Shown: positions 37,316 to 46,087, numbered from the stretch's first letter. The stretch: 64,000 nt of DNA from a bacterium 1XD8-76 (GCA_003611955.1 RAZE01000001.1:124001-188000); one strand, 5' to 3'. A program made the numbers and translations. The notes: generated from the sequence alone by a model not told the origin.

Positions 37316-38788
37316 CTACGTTCTTGCCTTCTCCACAGCCTTTAACCAGCCCTGGTATAATTCCTCCGCTTTTTCCTTTTTCATCTTTGGTTCATAATAC
37401 TCCTTCTCTTTAGCAAGCATTTTTATCTCATCAATACTTTTCCACACCCCCTGTTTAAGTCCTGCTATATAGGCGGCTCCAGTCGCGGAACTATCCTCCA
37501 TTTTAGTTCTTACTACCGTCATTCCTGTAATATCCGCCTGAAACTGCATCAAGTAAGAATTGAATGTCATTCCGCCATCTGCCAGTAAAACCTCCGACGG
37601 CAAATTTTCTCCATAGAAAGCATGCAGAATATCTTTCACCTGATAAGCGATTCCCTCCAGAGCTGCTCTGACAATGTGTGCTTTACCGATCCCGCCTTTC
37701 ATTCCCAAGATGCAGGCTTTTGCATTTTCATCCCAATACGGAGTGCCAAGCCCATTGAAAGCGGACACAAAATAGACACCCTTCGTACTGTCTACGCTTC
37801 GTGCAAGCTTCTCACTCTCTTCCGCACTTTGCAATATTTCCAGTTCTTCCATCAACCAGTTTACAGATGCTCCGGCACAGACTGCTGTCCCCTCCAGCAC
37901 ATAATCCGCCTCCCTGTTTCTTTTCCAGGAAATCGCCGGAATCAGGCCATTCTTCGCTTTTACTGGTTGTTTCCCCACATGGATAAGAACGGATACTCCT
38001 GTTCCATAAGTAATCTTTATCCTTCCGGCCTCAAAACCGCATTGACCAAACAGGGCTCCATTACTGTCCCCTATTACCGCACAAATCGGTATCTTCGGCA
38101 AACCCTCTATCTCCACCGTCCCAAATTCTCCATCCGATTCCAACGGTTCCGGTAAAATGCAATCCGGAACCTCAAACATTTTCAGAATATCCTCATCCCA
38201 CTTCTGCTCAAATATATTGAATAGTTGTGTCAGGCATGCATTTCCAAAGTCTGTCGCATGTACTTTTCCCCTTGTCAGTTTCCAGACAAGCCAGCTGTCT
38301 ATTGTTCCAAACAACACCTCTCCTGTCTTTGCTCTCTCATGCAGCACGCTGTCATGTTCAAAAACCCACCGTAATTTCGAAGCCGGATAAAACGCACTGA
38401 GTTCGCTTCCGGTTCTTTCTGCAAAAAATCGCATCTCCTCCTCTTTCATCTTCTCAACGACGGAATATCCCCTTCCGCATTGCCATCCGACAATATTACA
38501 CACAGGTTCCCCTGTCAACTTATCCCATAAAACAAAGGCGCCTGTCTGATTTGTAATAGCGATCCCTCTTATTTCAGACAGCCTGGCTTCTCCATTCAGA
38601 GCAATTTCACTTATCCCCCGTTCTACATTTTGAAAAATTTCCTCCGCATTCTGCTCCACATAGCCCTGTTTGGGATAATACTGTTTATGAGGATAGTTTT
38701 TCCTGTCGCATATACTCCCACCGCTGTCCACCAAAAATACTTTAGATGAAGATGTACTCTGGTCGATTACGATCAAATACTCTTTCAT
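37316..38788 (-). CDS. FGGY carbohydrate kinase, glycerol-kinase paralogue with altered pocket
   Basis: 490 residues, clear FGGY fold (DQSTSSSKVFLVD, GWQCGRG, TYGTGVSVL, ADGGMTFNSYLMQFQAD). It is closest in style to glycerol kinase but the glycerol-contacting residues differ: Arg-Glu of ITNQRET is Thr-Gly (ITNQTGA), Tyr of YFSAxK becomes Phe-Tyr (SAFYPASK), and the Asp-Gln pair is Asp-Ser (VIGDSNGA). The genuine GlpK at 15362-16867 keeps all of these, so this kinase should phosphorylate another polyol or ketose, presumably the sugar imported by the nearby ABC system. Confidence 0.9.
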   Translation of the reverse strand: MKEYLIVIDQSTSSSKVFLVDSGGSICDRKNYPHKQYYPKQGYVEQNAEEIFQNVERGISEIALNGEARLSEIRGIAITNQTGAFVLWDKLTGEPVCNIVGWQCGRGYSVVEKMKEEEMRFFAERTGSELSAFYPASKLRWVFEHDSVLHERAKTGEVLFGTIDSWLVWKLTRGKVHATDFGNACLTQLFNIFEQKWDEDILKMFEVPDCILPEPLESDGEFGTVEIEGLPKIPICAVIGDSNGALFGQCGFEAGRIKITYGTGVSVLIHVGKQPVKAKNGLIPAISWKRNREADYVLEGTAVCAGASVNWLMEELEILQSAEESEKLARSVDSTKGVYFVSAFNGLGTPYWDENAKACILGMKGGIGKAHIVRAALEGIAYQVKDILHAFYGENLPSEVLLADGGMTFNSYLMQFQADITGMTVVRTKMEDSSATGAAYIAGLKQGVWKSIDEIKMLAKEKEYYEPKMKKEKAEELYQGWLKAVEKART

Positions 38789-38830
38789 ATTTCTACTCTC
38801 TTTCTATTTTTTTCTTTTTTGTCTATTTTT

Positions 38831-38859
38831 AGATTATTACACTTTCTTTTTATTGTCAA
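38831..38859 (-). promoter_or_regulatory. Promoter of the kinase gene
   Basis: Minus strand perfect TTGACA (38854-38859), 17-base spacer, weak TAATCT (38831-38836), about 43 bases before the kinase ATG. The word TTTTTTGTCT at 38815-38824, between promoter and gene, also occurs at the transketolase promoter. Confidence 0.55.
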
Positions 38860-38883
38860 TATTTATTATTTTTTATTTTTATA

Positions 38884-38911
38884 TTTACTTTTCGAAAATT
38901 TTGTTTATAAT
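38884..38911 (+). promoter_or_regulatory. Promoter of the cyclase gene
   Basis: TTTACT (38884-38889), 16-base spacer, perfect TATAAT (38906-38911), 36 bases before the ATG at 38948. It is back-to-back with the kinase promoter. Confidence 0.5.
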
Positions 38912-38947
38912 AATAATTACAAATCATTATATAAAAAGGAGGTACTT

Positions 38948-39610
38948 ATGAATTTTAAAAAAGAACAGTTAATCGAACTAAGCCATCCTATTCTCGTTGG
39001 CAAGGAAAATTTTCCTTATGAACCGCATGCGCTGGGATATGTTTCACCGGAGCACTGGTATATTGAATGTATCTGCACTATAGGCTCCCATGTCAGCACC
39101 CATATTGAAGTACCTTACCACCGGGATGAACACGGTATTGACTGTAAGGACTGGCCTGTTGAAAAACTTATCGGCGAGGCTGTAGTGATCGATTGTCTTG
39201 GGAAAAAGCCGAGGCAGCCTATCACACTGGATGATGTAAAAAAATATGCTGACATCATAAAAGAAGGAGATATGATTTTTCTGCATACCGGTTATGATAA
39301 GTATTTTCGTACCCCTGACTGGCAGCCTTATCCTCACATTGACGAAGACGCCCTGGCGTGGCTTCTCTCTTTCCATCCGAAAGTACTGGGCACGGATGCT
39401 TCCGGTATCGAAATCCCAGGGGAAACAACACAGGAACTGGAGGGGGAGCCCAACCATGTCGCCTGTTTTGAAAACGGTACTGCCATTGTGGAATCCCTGA
39501 CAAATCTGGATGCAATCAAAGATTGCCGTCCCACTGTTTTTATTCTGGCATTAAAAATGGAAAAAATGGATGCGTCTCCTGTACGTATTATCGCCATTAA
39601 AGATCTGTAA
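38948..39610 (+). CDS. Cyclase-family metal-dependent hydrolase
   Basis: 220 residues from the ATG behind AAAAAGGAGGTACTT. The cyclase/kynurenine formamidase fold (PF04199) is recognised by LIELSHPILVG at the start and the metal motif HVSTHIEVPYHRDEHG, plus the catalytic region TGYDKYF and LGTDASGIEIPG. The usual His-x-Asp in the metal motif is His-x-Glu here. Relatives hydrolyse amides, lactones or cyclic substrates. It is divergent from the kinase and convergent with the ABC permease, so a lactone or cyclic form of the imported carbohydrate is a possible substrate (inferred). Confidence 0.83.
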   Translation: MNFKKEQLIELSHPILVGKENFPYEPHALGYVSPEHWYIECICTIGSHVSTHIEVPYHRDEHGIDCKDWPVEKLIGEAVVIDCLGKKPRQPITLDDVKKYADIIKEGDMIFLHTGYDKYFRTPDWQPYPHIDEDALAWLLSFHPKVLGTDASGIEIPGETTQELEGEPNHVACFENGTAIVESLTNLDAIKDCRPTVFILALKMEKMDASPVRIIAIKDL

Positions 39611-39638
39611 ATTGTATGCTTTTATTATTCTTTTCGCA

Positions 39639-39674
39639 AAAGACCAGAAGAATCGGGCAGATCCTCTGGTCTTT
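39639..39674 (+). terminator. Bidirectional terminator between cyclase and permease genes
   Basis: AAAGACCAGA (39639-39648) pairs with TCTGGTCTTT (39665-39674), followed by a T-rich run on the plus strand and by TTTTGCG on the minus strand. Confidence 0.82.
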
Positions 39675-39685
39675 CTTTTCTTTTT

Positions 39686-40663
39686 CTATTTGGAACGTTT
39701 TATAGAGCTGACCGCATCGATCGCTACGGCGATCAGTACAATTCCCCCCACAACGATCTTTTCCCAATAGGAAGATATCCCCATCAATCCTATTGTAAAG
39801 GATATCGTACTTATCATCAAAGCTCCAAATATTGTACCTACGACACCGCCTACGCCACCGCTCATAGCCGTACCGCCAAGCACAGCAGCCGTAATGGAGG
39901 TCATTGCCCATGTTTCGCCAAGTTTTACCTGAAATGCCCCCAGGCGAAATACCTGGATCATACTGGCAATTGCTCCGATCATACCTGACAACGCATATAC
40001 CAGAATCCTTGTCTTCTCCACATTAACACCTACGATCCTGGCTGCCGCGGCATTTCCGCCTATCGCATAAATATGTCTTCCAAAAGAAGTGTACTTCAGC
40101 ACGACCGCCAATATAATACACATGACTACAGCTACAATAAGCGGATATGGTACAACCCCGAACAGATCATTCTGCCCGATCCAGGTAACGTTTGCCGGAA
40201 TCCCTGTAATCGGCATTCCTTCTGTCACTACATAGATAATCCCGCGAAAAATATTATCCGCTGCCATTGTCACGATAAAAGCGTTTAAATGAAGTTTTGT
40301 TATTATAATACCGTTCAGCGACCCCAATGTAAAACCGATCATAAGTCCCAGAGCAATCGCCACCGCCGGATTGACATTATATTTTGTCAGCATATAAGAA
40401 ACGATCATGGATGTCAGCGCCCCGTTGGATGCAATAGAAAGATCAATTCCATCATTCAACAGACACAATGTCTGCCCAAACGCAATAATCATATAAAATG
40501 CCGCCTGACGTGTAAATGTCAAAATATTATATGATGTATAAAAATTGCCTGTCGATATGTGCACGATTGCCGTCAATAACAATGTAACCAGAAATACCGC
40601 AAATGCTGTAGATTTTGTCAGTTTACCCATTTTTTTGCTTAGAATAAGCTTGTATTCTTTCAT
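39686..40663 (-). CDS. Sugar ABC transporter permease (RbsC type)
   Basis: 325 residues from the ATG at 40661-40663, seven bases after GGAGG (an ATG two codons earlier touches the site). BPD_transp_2 family: DGIDLSIASNGALTSM, GSLNGIIITKLHLNAFIVTM, TSFGRHIYAIGGNAAAARIVGVNV, VLGGTAMSGGVGGVVGT. It forms the channel with the ATPase encoded 11 bases upstream. It is clearly different from MglC at 2338-3411, which argues for a different substrate. Confidence 0.92.
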   Translation of the reverse strand: MKEYKLILSKKMGKLTKSTAFAVFLVTLLLTAIVHISTGNFYTSYNILTFTRQAAFYMIIAFGQTLCLLNDGIDLSIASNGALTSMIVSYMLTKYNVNPAVAIALGLMIGFTLGSLNGIIITKLHLNAFIVTMAADNIFRGIIYVVTEGMPITGIPANVTWIGQNDLFGVVPYPLIVAVVMCIILAVVLKYTSFGRHIYAIGGNAAAARIVGVNVEKTRILVYALSGMIGAIASMIQVFRLGAFQVKLGETWAMTSITAAVLGGTAMSGGVGGVVGTIFGALMISTISFTIGLMGISSYWEKIVVGGIVLIAVAIDAVSSIKRSK

Positions 40664-40680
40664 ATCCATACCTCCTCTAA

Positions 40681-42183
40681 CTACCGCAAAGCCATTTTCA
40701 GAACTTCTTCACGGTCATATCCTTCCGGATCCTCAATGAAACCCTTACAGTTCCCTTCATGCATCACCATGATTCTGTCGCATACAGCCAGCAATTCATC
40801 TGTCTCTGATGAAATAATAATAATGGTCTTTCCCTCATCCGCCATTCCGCGGATCAGCTGATATATTTCCCCCTTTGAGCGCACATCGATCCCTCTGGTA
40901 GGTTCATCCAATATCAACAGATTACTCTGTTTCTCCAGCCACCTGGCAATGATAACTTTCTGTTGGTTTCCGCCTGAAAGATATTTAATCAAAGTATCCA
41001 GAGATGTCGTTTTAATCGATAATTTTTTTACATAATTTTCCGCGCTTTTATCGAGCTGGCCATAGTGTATCATTCTGTGTTTATAGAACTTTTTCAGAGA
41101 TGGCATCATCATATTGATGTCAACCGGAAGCTCTGCAAAAATGCCCAGTTTTCTCCTCTCCTCCGTGACATACCCGATACCCAATTTCATTGCATCTGTC
41201 GGCACCCTTATCTCCACAGGTTTTCCATTCAGTTCCAATGTTCCGGAATCTTTTTTTGTAAGCCCGTAAATCGCGTTGATCAGTTCCGTTCTTCCCGCCC
41301 CGACCAACCCTGCGATTCCAAAAATCTCTCTTTTCCTTACAGAAAATGAAATATCTCTGAATTCATTTCCTCTTGTATAACCGTTTACTCTCAGCATGAT
41401 TTCATCCGGTATATCCCTCTTCATATGTTCCATCATGGCTACTTTCTGATTTGCCATATAATATATCATTTTTTCTATTGTGATATCCTTTGTCGCACAT
41501 TCATGTACACGCCGCCCATCACGCAGGATCGTTACCCGGTCAGAGATATGGATCACCTCATCAAGATGGTGTGTAATAAAAATGAAGGAACACCCTTCTT
41601 TTTTCAGTTCTTTCATAATCGAAAACAGATTATCTGTCTCCCGATTTGTCAGAGAAGCTGTGGGCTCGTCCAGAATGATTATTTGGGAACCGGACGCAAG
41701 AATCCTTGCAATCGAAATCAACTGTTGAAAAGCTGCACTGAGTCCTTTTGTCATGTTCTCCGGCTGGATATCCCTGATGTGCAGTTTCTTTAACAGCTTA
41801 TCAGCTTCCGTATTCATGCGTTTCCAGTCGATCGCACCTGCCCCGTTTTTTATCTCGTTTCCCATAAAAATATTTTCTGCAACGGAGAGTTCCGGTATCA
41901 GATTTAATTCCTGAGGCACCAACCCCACTCCACAACGCAGAGCATCGCCTGGATTTTTAACCTGCACGATCTTTCCCTGAATACTTATCTGACCTTTATT
42001 TGCCTGATATATCCCCATTAAAATATTCATAAGAGTACTCTTTCCGGCTCCGTTCTCACCTACCAGCGCATGTACTTCACCTTCCAGCAAGTCAAAATCT
42101 ACATCTTCCAGCGCTCTTGTCCCCGGAAAATCTTTTGTAATCCCTGTTGCTCTCAAAACACTTTTTTCTTCTATTTTAATCAC
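40681..42183 (-). CDS. Sugar ABC transporter ATP-binding protein (RbsA type)
   Basis: About 500 residues, two NBDs. NBD1: [14 protein letters not shown], signature GLSAAFQQLISIARIL (atypical), IIILDEPTASL. NBD2: GLVGAGRTEL (degenerate Walker A), [28 protein letters not shown]. The start is unclear: a TTG at 42216 lies inside a hairpin; the GTG at 42183 is only two bases from AAGGA. The near-perfect AAGGATGTGA would best serve an AUA codon at 42174. GTG is given here; the N-terminus may be three codons shorter. Confidence 0.9.
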   Translation of the reverse strand: MIKIEEKSVLRATGITKDFPGTRALEDVDFDLLEGEVHALVGENGAGKSTLMNILMGIYQANKGQISIQGKIVQVKNPGDALRCGVGLVPQELNLIPELSVAENIFMGNEIKNGAGAIDWKRMNTEADKLLKKLHIRDIQPENMTKGLSAAFQQLISIARILASGSQIIILDEPTASLTNRETDNLFSIMKELKKEGCSFIFITHHLDEVIHISDRVTILRDGRRVHECATKDITIEKMIYYMANQKVAMMEHMKRDIPDEIMLRVNGYTRGNEFRDISFSVRKREIFGIAGLVGAGRTELINAIYGLTKKDSGTLELNGKPVEIRVPTDAMKLGIGYVTEERRKLGIFAELPVDINMMMPSLKKFYKHRMIHYGQLDKSAENYVKKLSIKTTSLDTLIKYLSGGNQQKVIIARWLEKQSNLLILDEPTRGIDVRSKGEIYQLIRGMADEGKTIIIISSETDELLAVCDRIMVMHEGNCKGFIEDPEGYDREEVLKMALR

Positions 42184-42207
42184 ATCCTTATCTTTTAGAA
42201 TGACAGA

Positions 42208-42239
42208 CGGGGACAATAGCTGACAAGTTATTGTCCCCG
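42208..42239 (-). terminator. Hairpin between binding-protein and ATPase genes
   Basis: An 11-base perfect stem, CGGGGACAATA (42208-42218) with TATTGTCCCCG (42229-42239), 10-base loop, no strong T tract. Placed as in the mgl operon, it probably trims or stabilises the binding-protein message. It also rules out the TTG start at 42216. Confidence 0.75.
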
Positions 42240-42271
42240 CGTTTATTGTAGGTCATGCATCAGTTTTTGTC

Positions 42272-43435
42272 TTATCCCTTATGATCCGGATATAACGTAT
42301 TGATATAATCCTCGGCCTGATCCTGATAAACAGCTCCTACCGGATATGGCTGAACCTCATCGAAATCCGTTCCTGCCTCGCATCCATCCGCAACCTTGAT
42401 CGCTGTCAAAAGTGTGTCAAAACCGACTCCAAAACAATCACAGATACCGAGTGAATAGATCGTTCCATCCCGAAGATATTCCAACGCCTGAATATCATGG
42501 TCATACCCGACGATTACAATATCCCCCGCTTTTCCTGCTGCTGTAATTGCCTGCGCCGCGCCGATGGGATTTGTCATGTTATTACAGAAAATTCCTGCCA
42601 GATCATTATATTTCTGCAAAAAGTTTTCTGTATACTGGATGGCCTTGTCCAGCTCATCATTATCATACTGTGTGTCCACCAGCTCAATATCCGGATATTT
42701 CGCAATCGTATCATAGAAAGCCTGGTTGATTGCTTCATGCCCCGGCGCACCAATACTGCCGCCTAAATTTGCCACCTTTCCCGCATAGCCAATTTCTTCG
42801 CAAAAAATTTCTGCCATTAATACGCCATCCTGATAAGGATCCGACTGTCCGATAAACGCAGAACGCCCTGAAGACTCCTCATAACCGGTCAAATCCGTCG
42901 CCCCAAAACACAGAACCTTAGTTCCATTATTCACAATGTTTGTAATACTGGGAGCTACCAAATCCAGGTTTGAGGGTTCTACGCAGATCACATCAAATCC
43001 GCGTCCCACCGCTTCTTCGATACGGTTCACCTGATCTGCCGCATCCGGATCTGTAGGCGCAATCCATTCGTACTCGATATTTACCCCTTTTTCTTTGTAC
43101 TCTTCAATTGCCTTTTGAACCCCTAACTCGATCGCGTCATACCAGACATGAATATTCTTATAATTAAAATATATCTTATAAGAATCTTTCTGAGGCTCAT
43201 AATCGTCCAGTACTCTGTCGAAAGGACTGCTCACCTCTTCAGTGGCAGCGGATTGTTCTTCGCTTCCCTCCGCCGGTTCCTTCTGCTCTGCATCTGTCGT
43301 TTCCGCCAACTCTTCCACAGGTTCCTGCACGGTTTCCGCCTCTTTTTCAGGTTCTGCGCTCTGTCCGCATGCTGTCAACGACACAGTCATAATTATGACC
43401 AGCAAAAGTGCCAGCATTTTTTTCATCTTCTTCAT
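42272..43435 (-). CDS. Sugar-binding lipoprotein (RbsB type)
   Basis: 387 residues from the ATG six bases after GGAGGG. Signal peptide with lipobox LTAC/GQ, a long acidic Glu/Pro-rich linker (about residues 25-62), then a type I sugar-binding fold (YYKNIHVWYDAIELG-like start, GFDVICVEPSN, GIFCNNMTNPIGAAQAI, VIVGYDHDIQALEYL). It has no MglB-type calcium loop. The ligand is unknown. It lies between the TIM-barrel gene (51 bases) and the ATPase. Confidence 0.9.
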   Translation of the reverse strand: MKKMKKMLALLLVIIMTVSLTACGQSAEPEKEAETVQEPVEELAETTDAEQKEPAEGSEEQSAATEEVSSPFDRVLDDYEPQKDSYKIYFNYKNIHVWYDAIELGVQKAIEEYKEKGVNIEYEWIAPTDPDAADQVNRIEEAVGRGFDVICVEPSNLDLVAPSITNIVNNGTKVLCFGATDLTGYEESSGRSAFIGQSDPYQDGVLMAEIFCEEIGYAGKVANLGGSIGAPGHEAINQAFYDTIAKYPDIELVDTQYDNDELDKAIQYTENFLQKYNDLAGIFCNNMTNPIGAAQAITAAGKAGDIVIVGYDHDIQALEYLRDGTIYSLGICDCFGVGFDTLLTAIKVADGCEAGTDFDEVQPYPVGAVYQDQAEDYINTLYPDHKG

Positions 43436-43486
43436 TCCTTTCCCTCCTTTTATTTTCAGCACATTTTTGTGCCAATTTACTTTCTC

Positions 43487-44149
43487 TTATTTTTCCATAT
43501 ATTCCACTACTTTATCGATCTGTTCCGCAAAACTGCCATCAAATTTATTCTCAAAAAATGCTCCACCGATCGTAAACGCCCAGCTTCCGGAAGCTTTCAC
43601 CTCATCCAATCTCTTATAGCTGTCCACAGAGCCTGCCAGGCAGACCGGAGCACCTGCCTCTTTTACAAAAGTATTATTCAATTCCACCGGATCCCCCGTA
43701 AAGCGATATCCCAGCAGGTCAAATCCGTCTACTCCCTTCTCAAGAAGACTTTTGGCCTCTTCTACGATTCCCTCTACCGTTCCCTCCAATACACTGGGAC
43801 GTCCAACGATTTTTCCCACAAAGGGAAGATATTTTAAACCGGCTTCTTTCACATAATCGCGGATCGAATCAAAATACATCGTACCCATCAGATAATCAAA
43901 TCCGCACTCCCCGGCCATTTTTGCTCCTTCCAGGCATTCCTTCTCCGTGTAGGCAACCACCTCCAAAAACGTTGTTTTCCCTGCTTTCTTCATCATCGTG
44001 CACAATTTTTTCATCTCATCCAGCGGAATACCCACCTCTTTAAAGCCCCAATACTCTGCTTTTGTATGCCTGCAGGATTCAAAGATTTCCACTGCATTGT
44101 CGACAGTTCTGTCATGGTGCGTCAGCATTACAATCAATTTCGGGTTCAT
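43487..44149 (-). CDS. Unassigned phosphate-binding TIM-barrel protein
   Basis: 220 residues. The alternating beta/alpha pattern and the end VCLAGSVDSYKRLDEVKASGSWAFTIGGAFF look like the strand 7/8 phosphate-gripping loops of ribulose-phosphate-binding barrels. Candidate catalytic residues include Lys and Glu in GFKEVGIP and FLEVVAYTEKE. No family name is certain; an epimerase, isomerase or aldolase for a phosphorylated sugar is plausible. Its ATG overlaps the stop of the transketolase C subunit gene (ATGA), which ties its role to the transketolase product or substrate. Confidence 0.8.
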   Translation of the reverse strand: MNPKLIVMLTHHDRTVDNAVEIFESCRHTKAEYWGFKEVGIPLDEMKKLCTMMKKAGKTTFLEVVAYTEKECLEGAKMAGECGFDYLMGTMYFDSIRDYVKEAGLKYLPFVGKIVGRPSVLEGTVEGIVEEAKSLLEKGVDGFDLLGYRFTGDPVELNNTFVKEAGAPVCLAGSVDSYKRLDEVKASGSWAFTIGGAFFENKFDGSFAEQIDKVVEYMEK

Positions 44150-45105
44150 TTTTTCTCCTCCCTGTGCTGTTTATTTAATATTTCTCTCACCGTCTTCGCG
44201 ATTCCTGCACCGTCAAGTCCATAATGCGCAAAGACCTCCGGAGAGTCTCCGGCTATTACATGTTCATCCGGAATGCCCAGTATTTTTACCGGTACAGGAC
44301 AATTCTGACAGATATACTCCGCCACAGCACTTCCCAATCCGCCGCAAATACTGTGTTCTTCGATTGTCACAATATATCCTGTCTCCTCTGCAGCCGTCTG
44401 CAATGCTCTGGTATCCAGAGGCTTTATAGTATGTACGTCCAGCACTCTGGCACTGATGTTTTCCTCCTGAAGCATCTCAGCCGCACATTTCGCATACCAC
44501 ACCATCTCCCCGGCAGCAACCAGCGTAATATCACTCCCTTCCTTCAAAAGATGTGCCTTTCCTATTTCGAAGCAGGAAACATCTTTTTCAGTGTAAATAT
44601 CTTCCACTCCGTTCCTTCCCATCCGCATATAGACCGGGGTTTCCAGCTCTGCAATCTTTTTTACCATCCAGCCTGTCTGTACCGCATCCGCCGGCATCAA
44701 TACTGTCATATTTTCCATAGGACGTATAGCGGCCAGATCATGTATGGAATGATGCGATCCACCCAGCGCGCCGTAACTCAGTCCGCCGCTGACACCGCAG
44801 ATTTTTACATTCGTATTGGAATAAGATACATCCACCTTGATCTGCTCCAGACTTCTGGCACTCAGAAAAGGTGCCGGTGCGCAGACAAAAGGTATCAGCC
44901 CGCAGGCGGCCATACCCGCCGCAACCCCTATCTCATCCTGCTCAGCTATTCCCACTTCCACAAACTGTTCGGGAAGAGCCGCCGCAAAATCATTTAAAGT
45001 GACAGAGCCCCGCGCATCGGATGTAAGTACCACTATCTTTTTATTTTTTTCTGCAATTTCCAGTAATGTTTTTGTCAATGCTTTCCGACAGGCAGTCTTA
45101 CTCAT
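44146..45105 (-). CDS. Transketolase, C-terminal subunit
   Basis: 319 residues from the ATG behind AAGGAGG; the longer upstream version overlaps the N subunit. It holds the pyrimidine-binding and C-terminal domains: VVLTSDARGSV, FVEVGIAEQDEIGVAAGMA (catalytic Glu), MPADAVQTGWMV, and the Rossmann-like end RVLDVHTIKPLD. It overlaps the N-subunit gene by 8 bases (ATGAGTAA), so equal amounts should be made. Split transketolases of this kind occur in general pentose metabolism and in dedicated routes such as apulose-4-phosphate cleavage. Confidence 0.93.
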   Translation of the reverse strand: MSKTACRKALTKTLLEIAEKNKKIVVLTSDARGSVTLNDFAAALPEQFVEVGIAEQDEIGVAAGMAACGLIPFVCAPAPFLSARSLEQIKVDVSYSNTNVKICGVSGGLSYGALGGSHHSIHDLAAIRPMENMTVLMPADAVQTGWMVKKIAELETPVYMRMGRNGVEDIYTEKDVSCFEIGKAHLLKEGSDITLVAAGEMVWYAKCAAEMLQEENISARVLDVHTIKPLDTRALQTAAEETGYIVTIEEHSICGGLGSAVAEYICQNCPVPVKILGIPDEHVIAGDSPEVFAHYGLDGAGIAKTVREILNKQHREEKK

Positions 45106-45931
45106 AACATAACCTCCTTGTTCGCTCCGCAATTTCTTTTGAGGCTGTCTCATATAACTCGTCATTCAGCCCTCCATGATGCCACTTCGTCTGATTTTCC
45201 ATAAAGGAAACGCCTTTTCCCTTTATCGTATCTGCCAGTATCAGCTTGGGTCTGTCTTTTACTTTTTCCAGTTTGTAAAAAGCGTACAGAATCTCCCGCA
45301 TATCATTTCCGTCGATCTCTTCCACATAAAATCCAAAAGCTTCCCATTTTTCTTTTAACGGTTCCAATTTCATCACGTCCTCCGTTGGTCCGCTGATCTG
45401 AAGTCTGTTTCTGTCAAGAATCGCATACAGATTATCGAGTTTATAATTTGCCGCAAACATTGCCGCTTCCCATATGGAGCCCTCTCCCTGTTCGCCGTCT
45501 CCCATCACAACAAATACTCTGTAATCCCTGTTCTGTATTTTAGCCGCTTTCGCCATCCCACACGCCACACTCAGCCCATGCCCCAACGCCCCCGTGTTCA
45601 TTTCCACACCGGGTATCTGCCTGTTCGGGTGCGCGATCAGCCTTGTTCCAAACTGGCAGAAACTTTTTAATTCTTCTTTTTCGATAAAGCCTTTATCTGC
45701 CAGAATATTCAGATGTCCTTCCACGCAGTGCCCCTTGCTCAAAACAAATCTGTCTCTGTCCGGATCCTCAGCCTTTCCCGCATTCACCTTCATAACCTCA
45801 TAGTACAGTGCAGTTAAAATATCACAGCTTGAAAGCGCGCCGCCGACATGGCCTACTTTACTTATGTGAACCAGATCGATTATACCCTGTCGGATTTCAT
45901 TTGCTTTTTGTTCCAGTTCCCTGATCGTCAT
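45098..45931 (-). CDS. Transketolase, N-terminal subunit
   Basis: 277 residues: the ThDP-binding half. KVGHVGGALSSCDILTALY, VLSKGHCVEGHLN, GALGHGLSVACGMAKA and the ThDP motif MGDGEQGEGSIWEAAMFA...NRLQ are present. With the C subunit it transfers a two-carbon ketol unit between sugar phosphates. It is the first gene of a six-gene minus-strand operon (transketolase N, C, TIM barrel, binding protein, ATPase, permease), with a strong promoter and T-rich repeats in its leader. Confidence 0.93.
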   Translation of the reverse strand: MTIRELEQKANEIRQGIIDLVHISKVGHVGGALSSCDILTALYYEVMKVNAGKAEDPDRDRFVLSKGHCVEGHLNILADKGFIEKEELKSFCQFGTRLIAHPNRQIPGVEMNTGALGHGLSVACGMAKAAKIQNRDYRVFVVMGDGEQGEGSIWEAAMFAANYKLDNLYAILDRNRLQISGPTEDVMKLEPLKEKWEAFGFYVEEIDGNDMREILYAFYKLEKVKDRPKLILADTIKGKGVSFMENQTKWHHGGLNDELYETASKEIAERTRRLCYE

Positions 45932-45950
45932 ACTTATACACTTCCATTTC

Positions 45951-45981
45951 TTTTTGTTATTGTTTTTTGTTTATTTTTGTT
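45951..45981. repeat. T-rich direct repeats in the transketolase leader, candidate DeoR operator
   Basis: The word TTTTTGTT occurs three times on the plus strand (45951-45958, 45964-45971, 45974-45981), just downstream of the transketolase promoter and upstream of the divergent deoR-type gene. DeoR-family regulators of Gram-positives often bind such short T-rich repeats. The very low GC of the region weakens the case. Confidence 0.4.
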
Positions 45982-46012
45982 TTTATTTTCTTTATTTTTC
46001 TTTTATGGGTTA

Positions 46013-46041
46013 ATAATATTACTTTTTATTTCTTTTGTCAA
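46013..46041 (-). promoter_or_regulatory. Promoter of the transketolase/transporter operon
   Basis: Minus strand perfect TTGACA (46036-46041), 17-base spacer, TATTAT (46013-46018), about 82 bases upstream of the first ATG. TTTTTTGTCT lies immediately upstream at 46046-46055. Confidence 0.78.
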
Positions 46042-46087
46042 CATATTTTTTGTCTTTTTTAACAAAAAGAAAAAAAAGGAAAATATA

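Noticed and set aside
42184-42216. N-terminal extension of the RbsA-type protein to a TTG at 42216
   Set aside because: The codon lies inside a perfect 11-bp hairpin stem and has no Shine-Dalgarno sequence.
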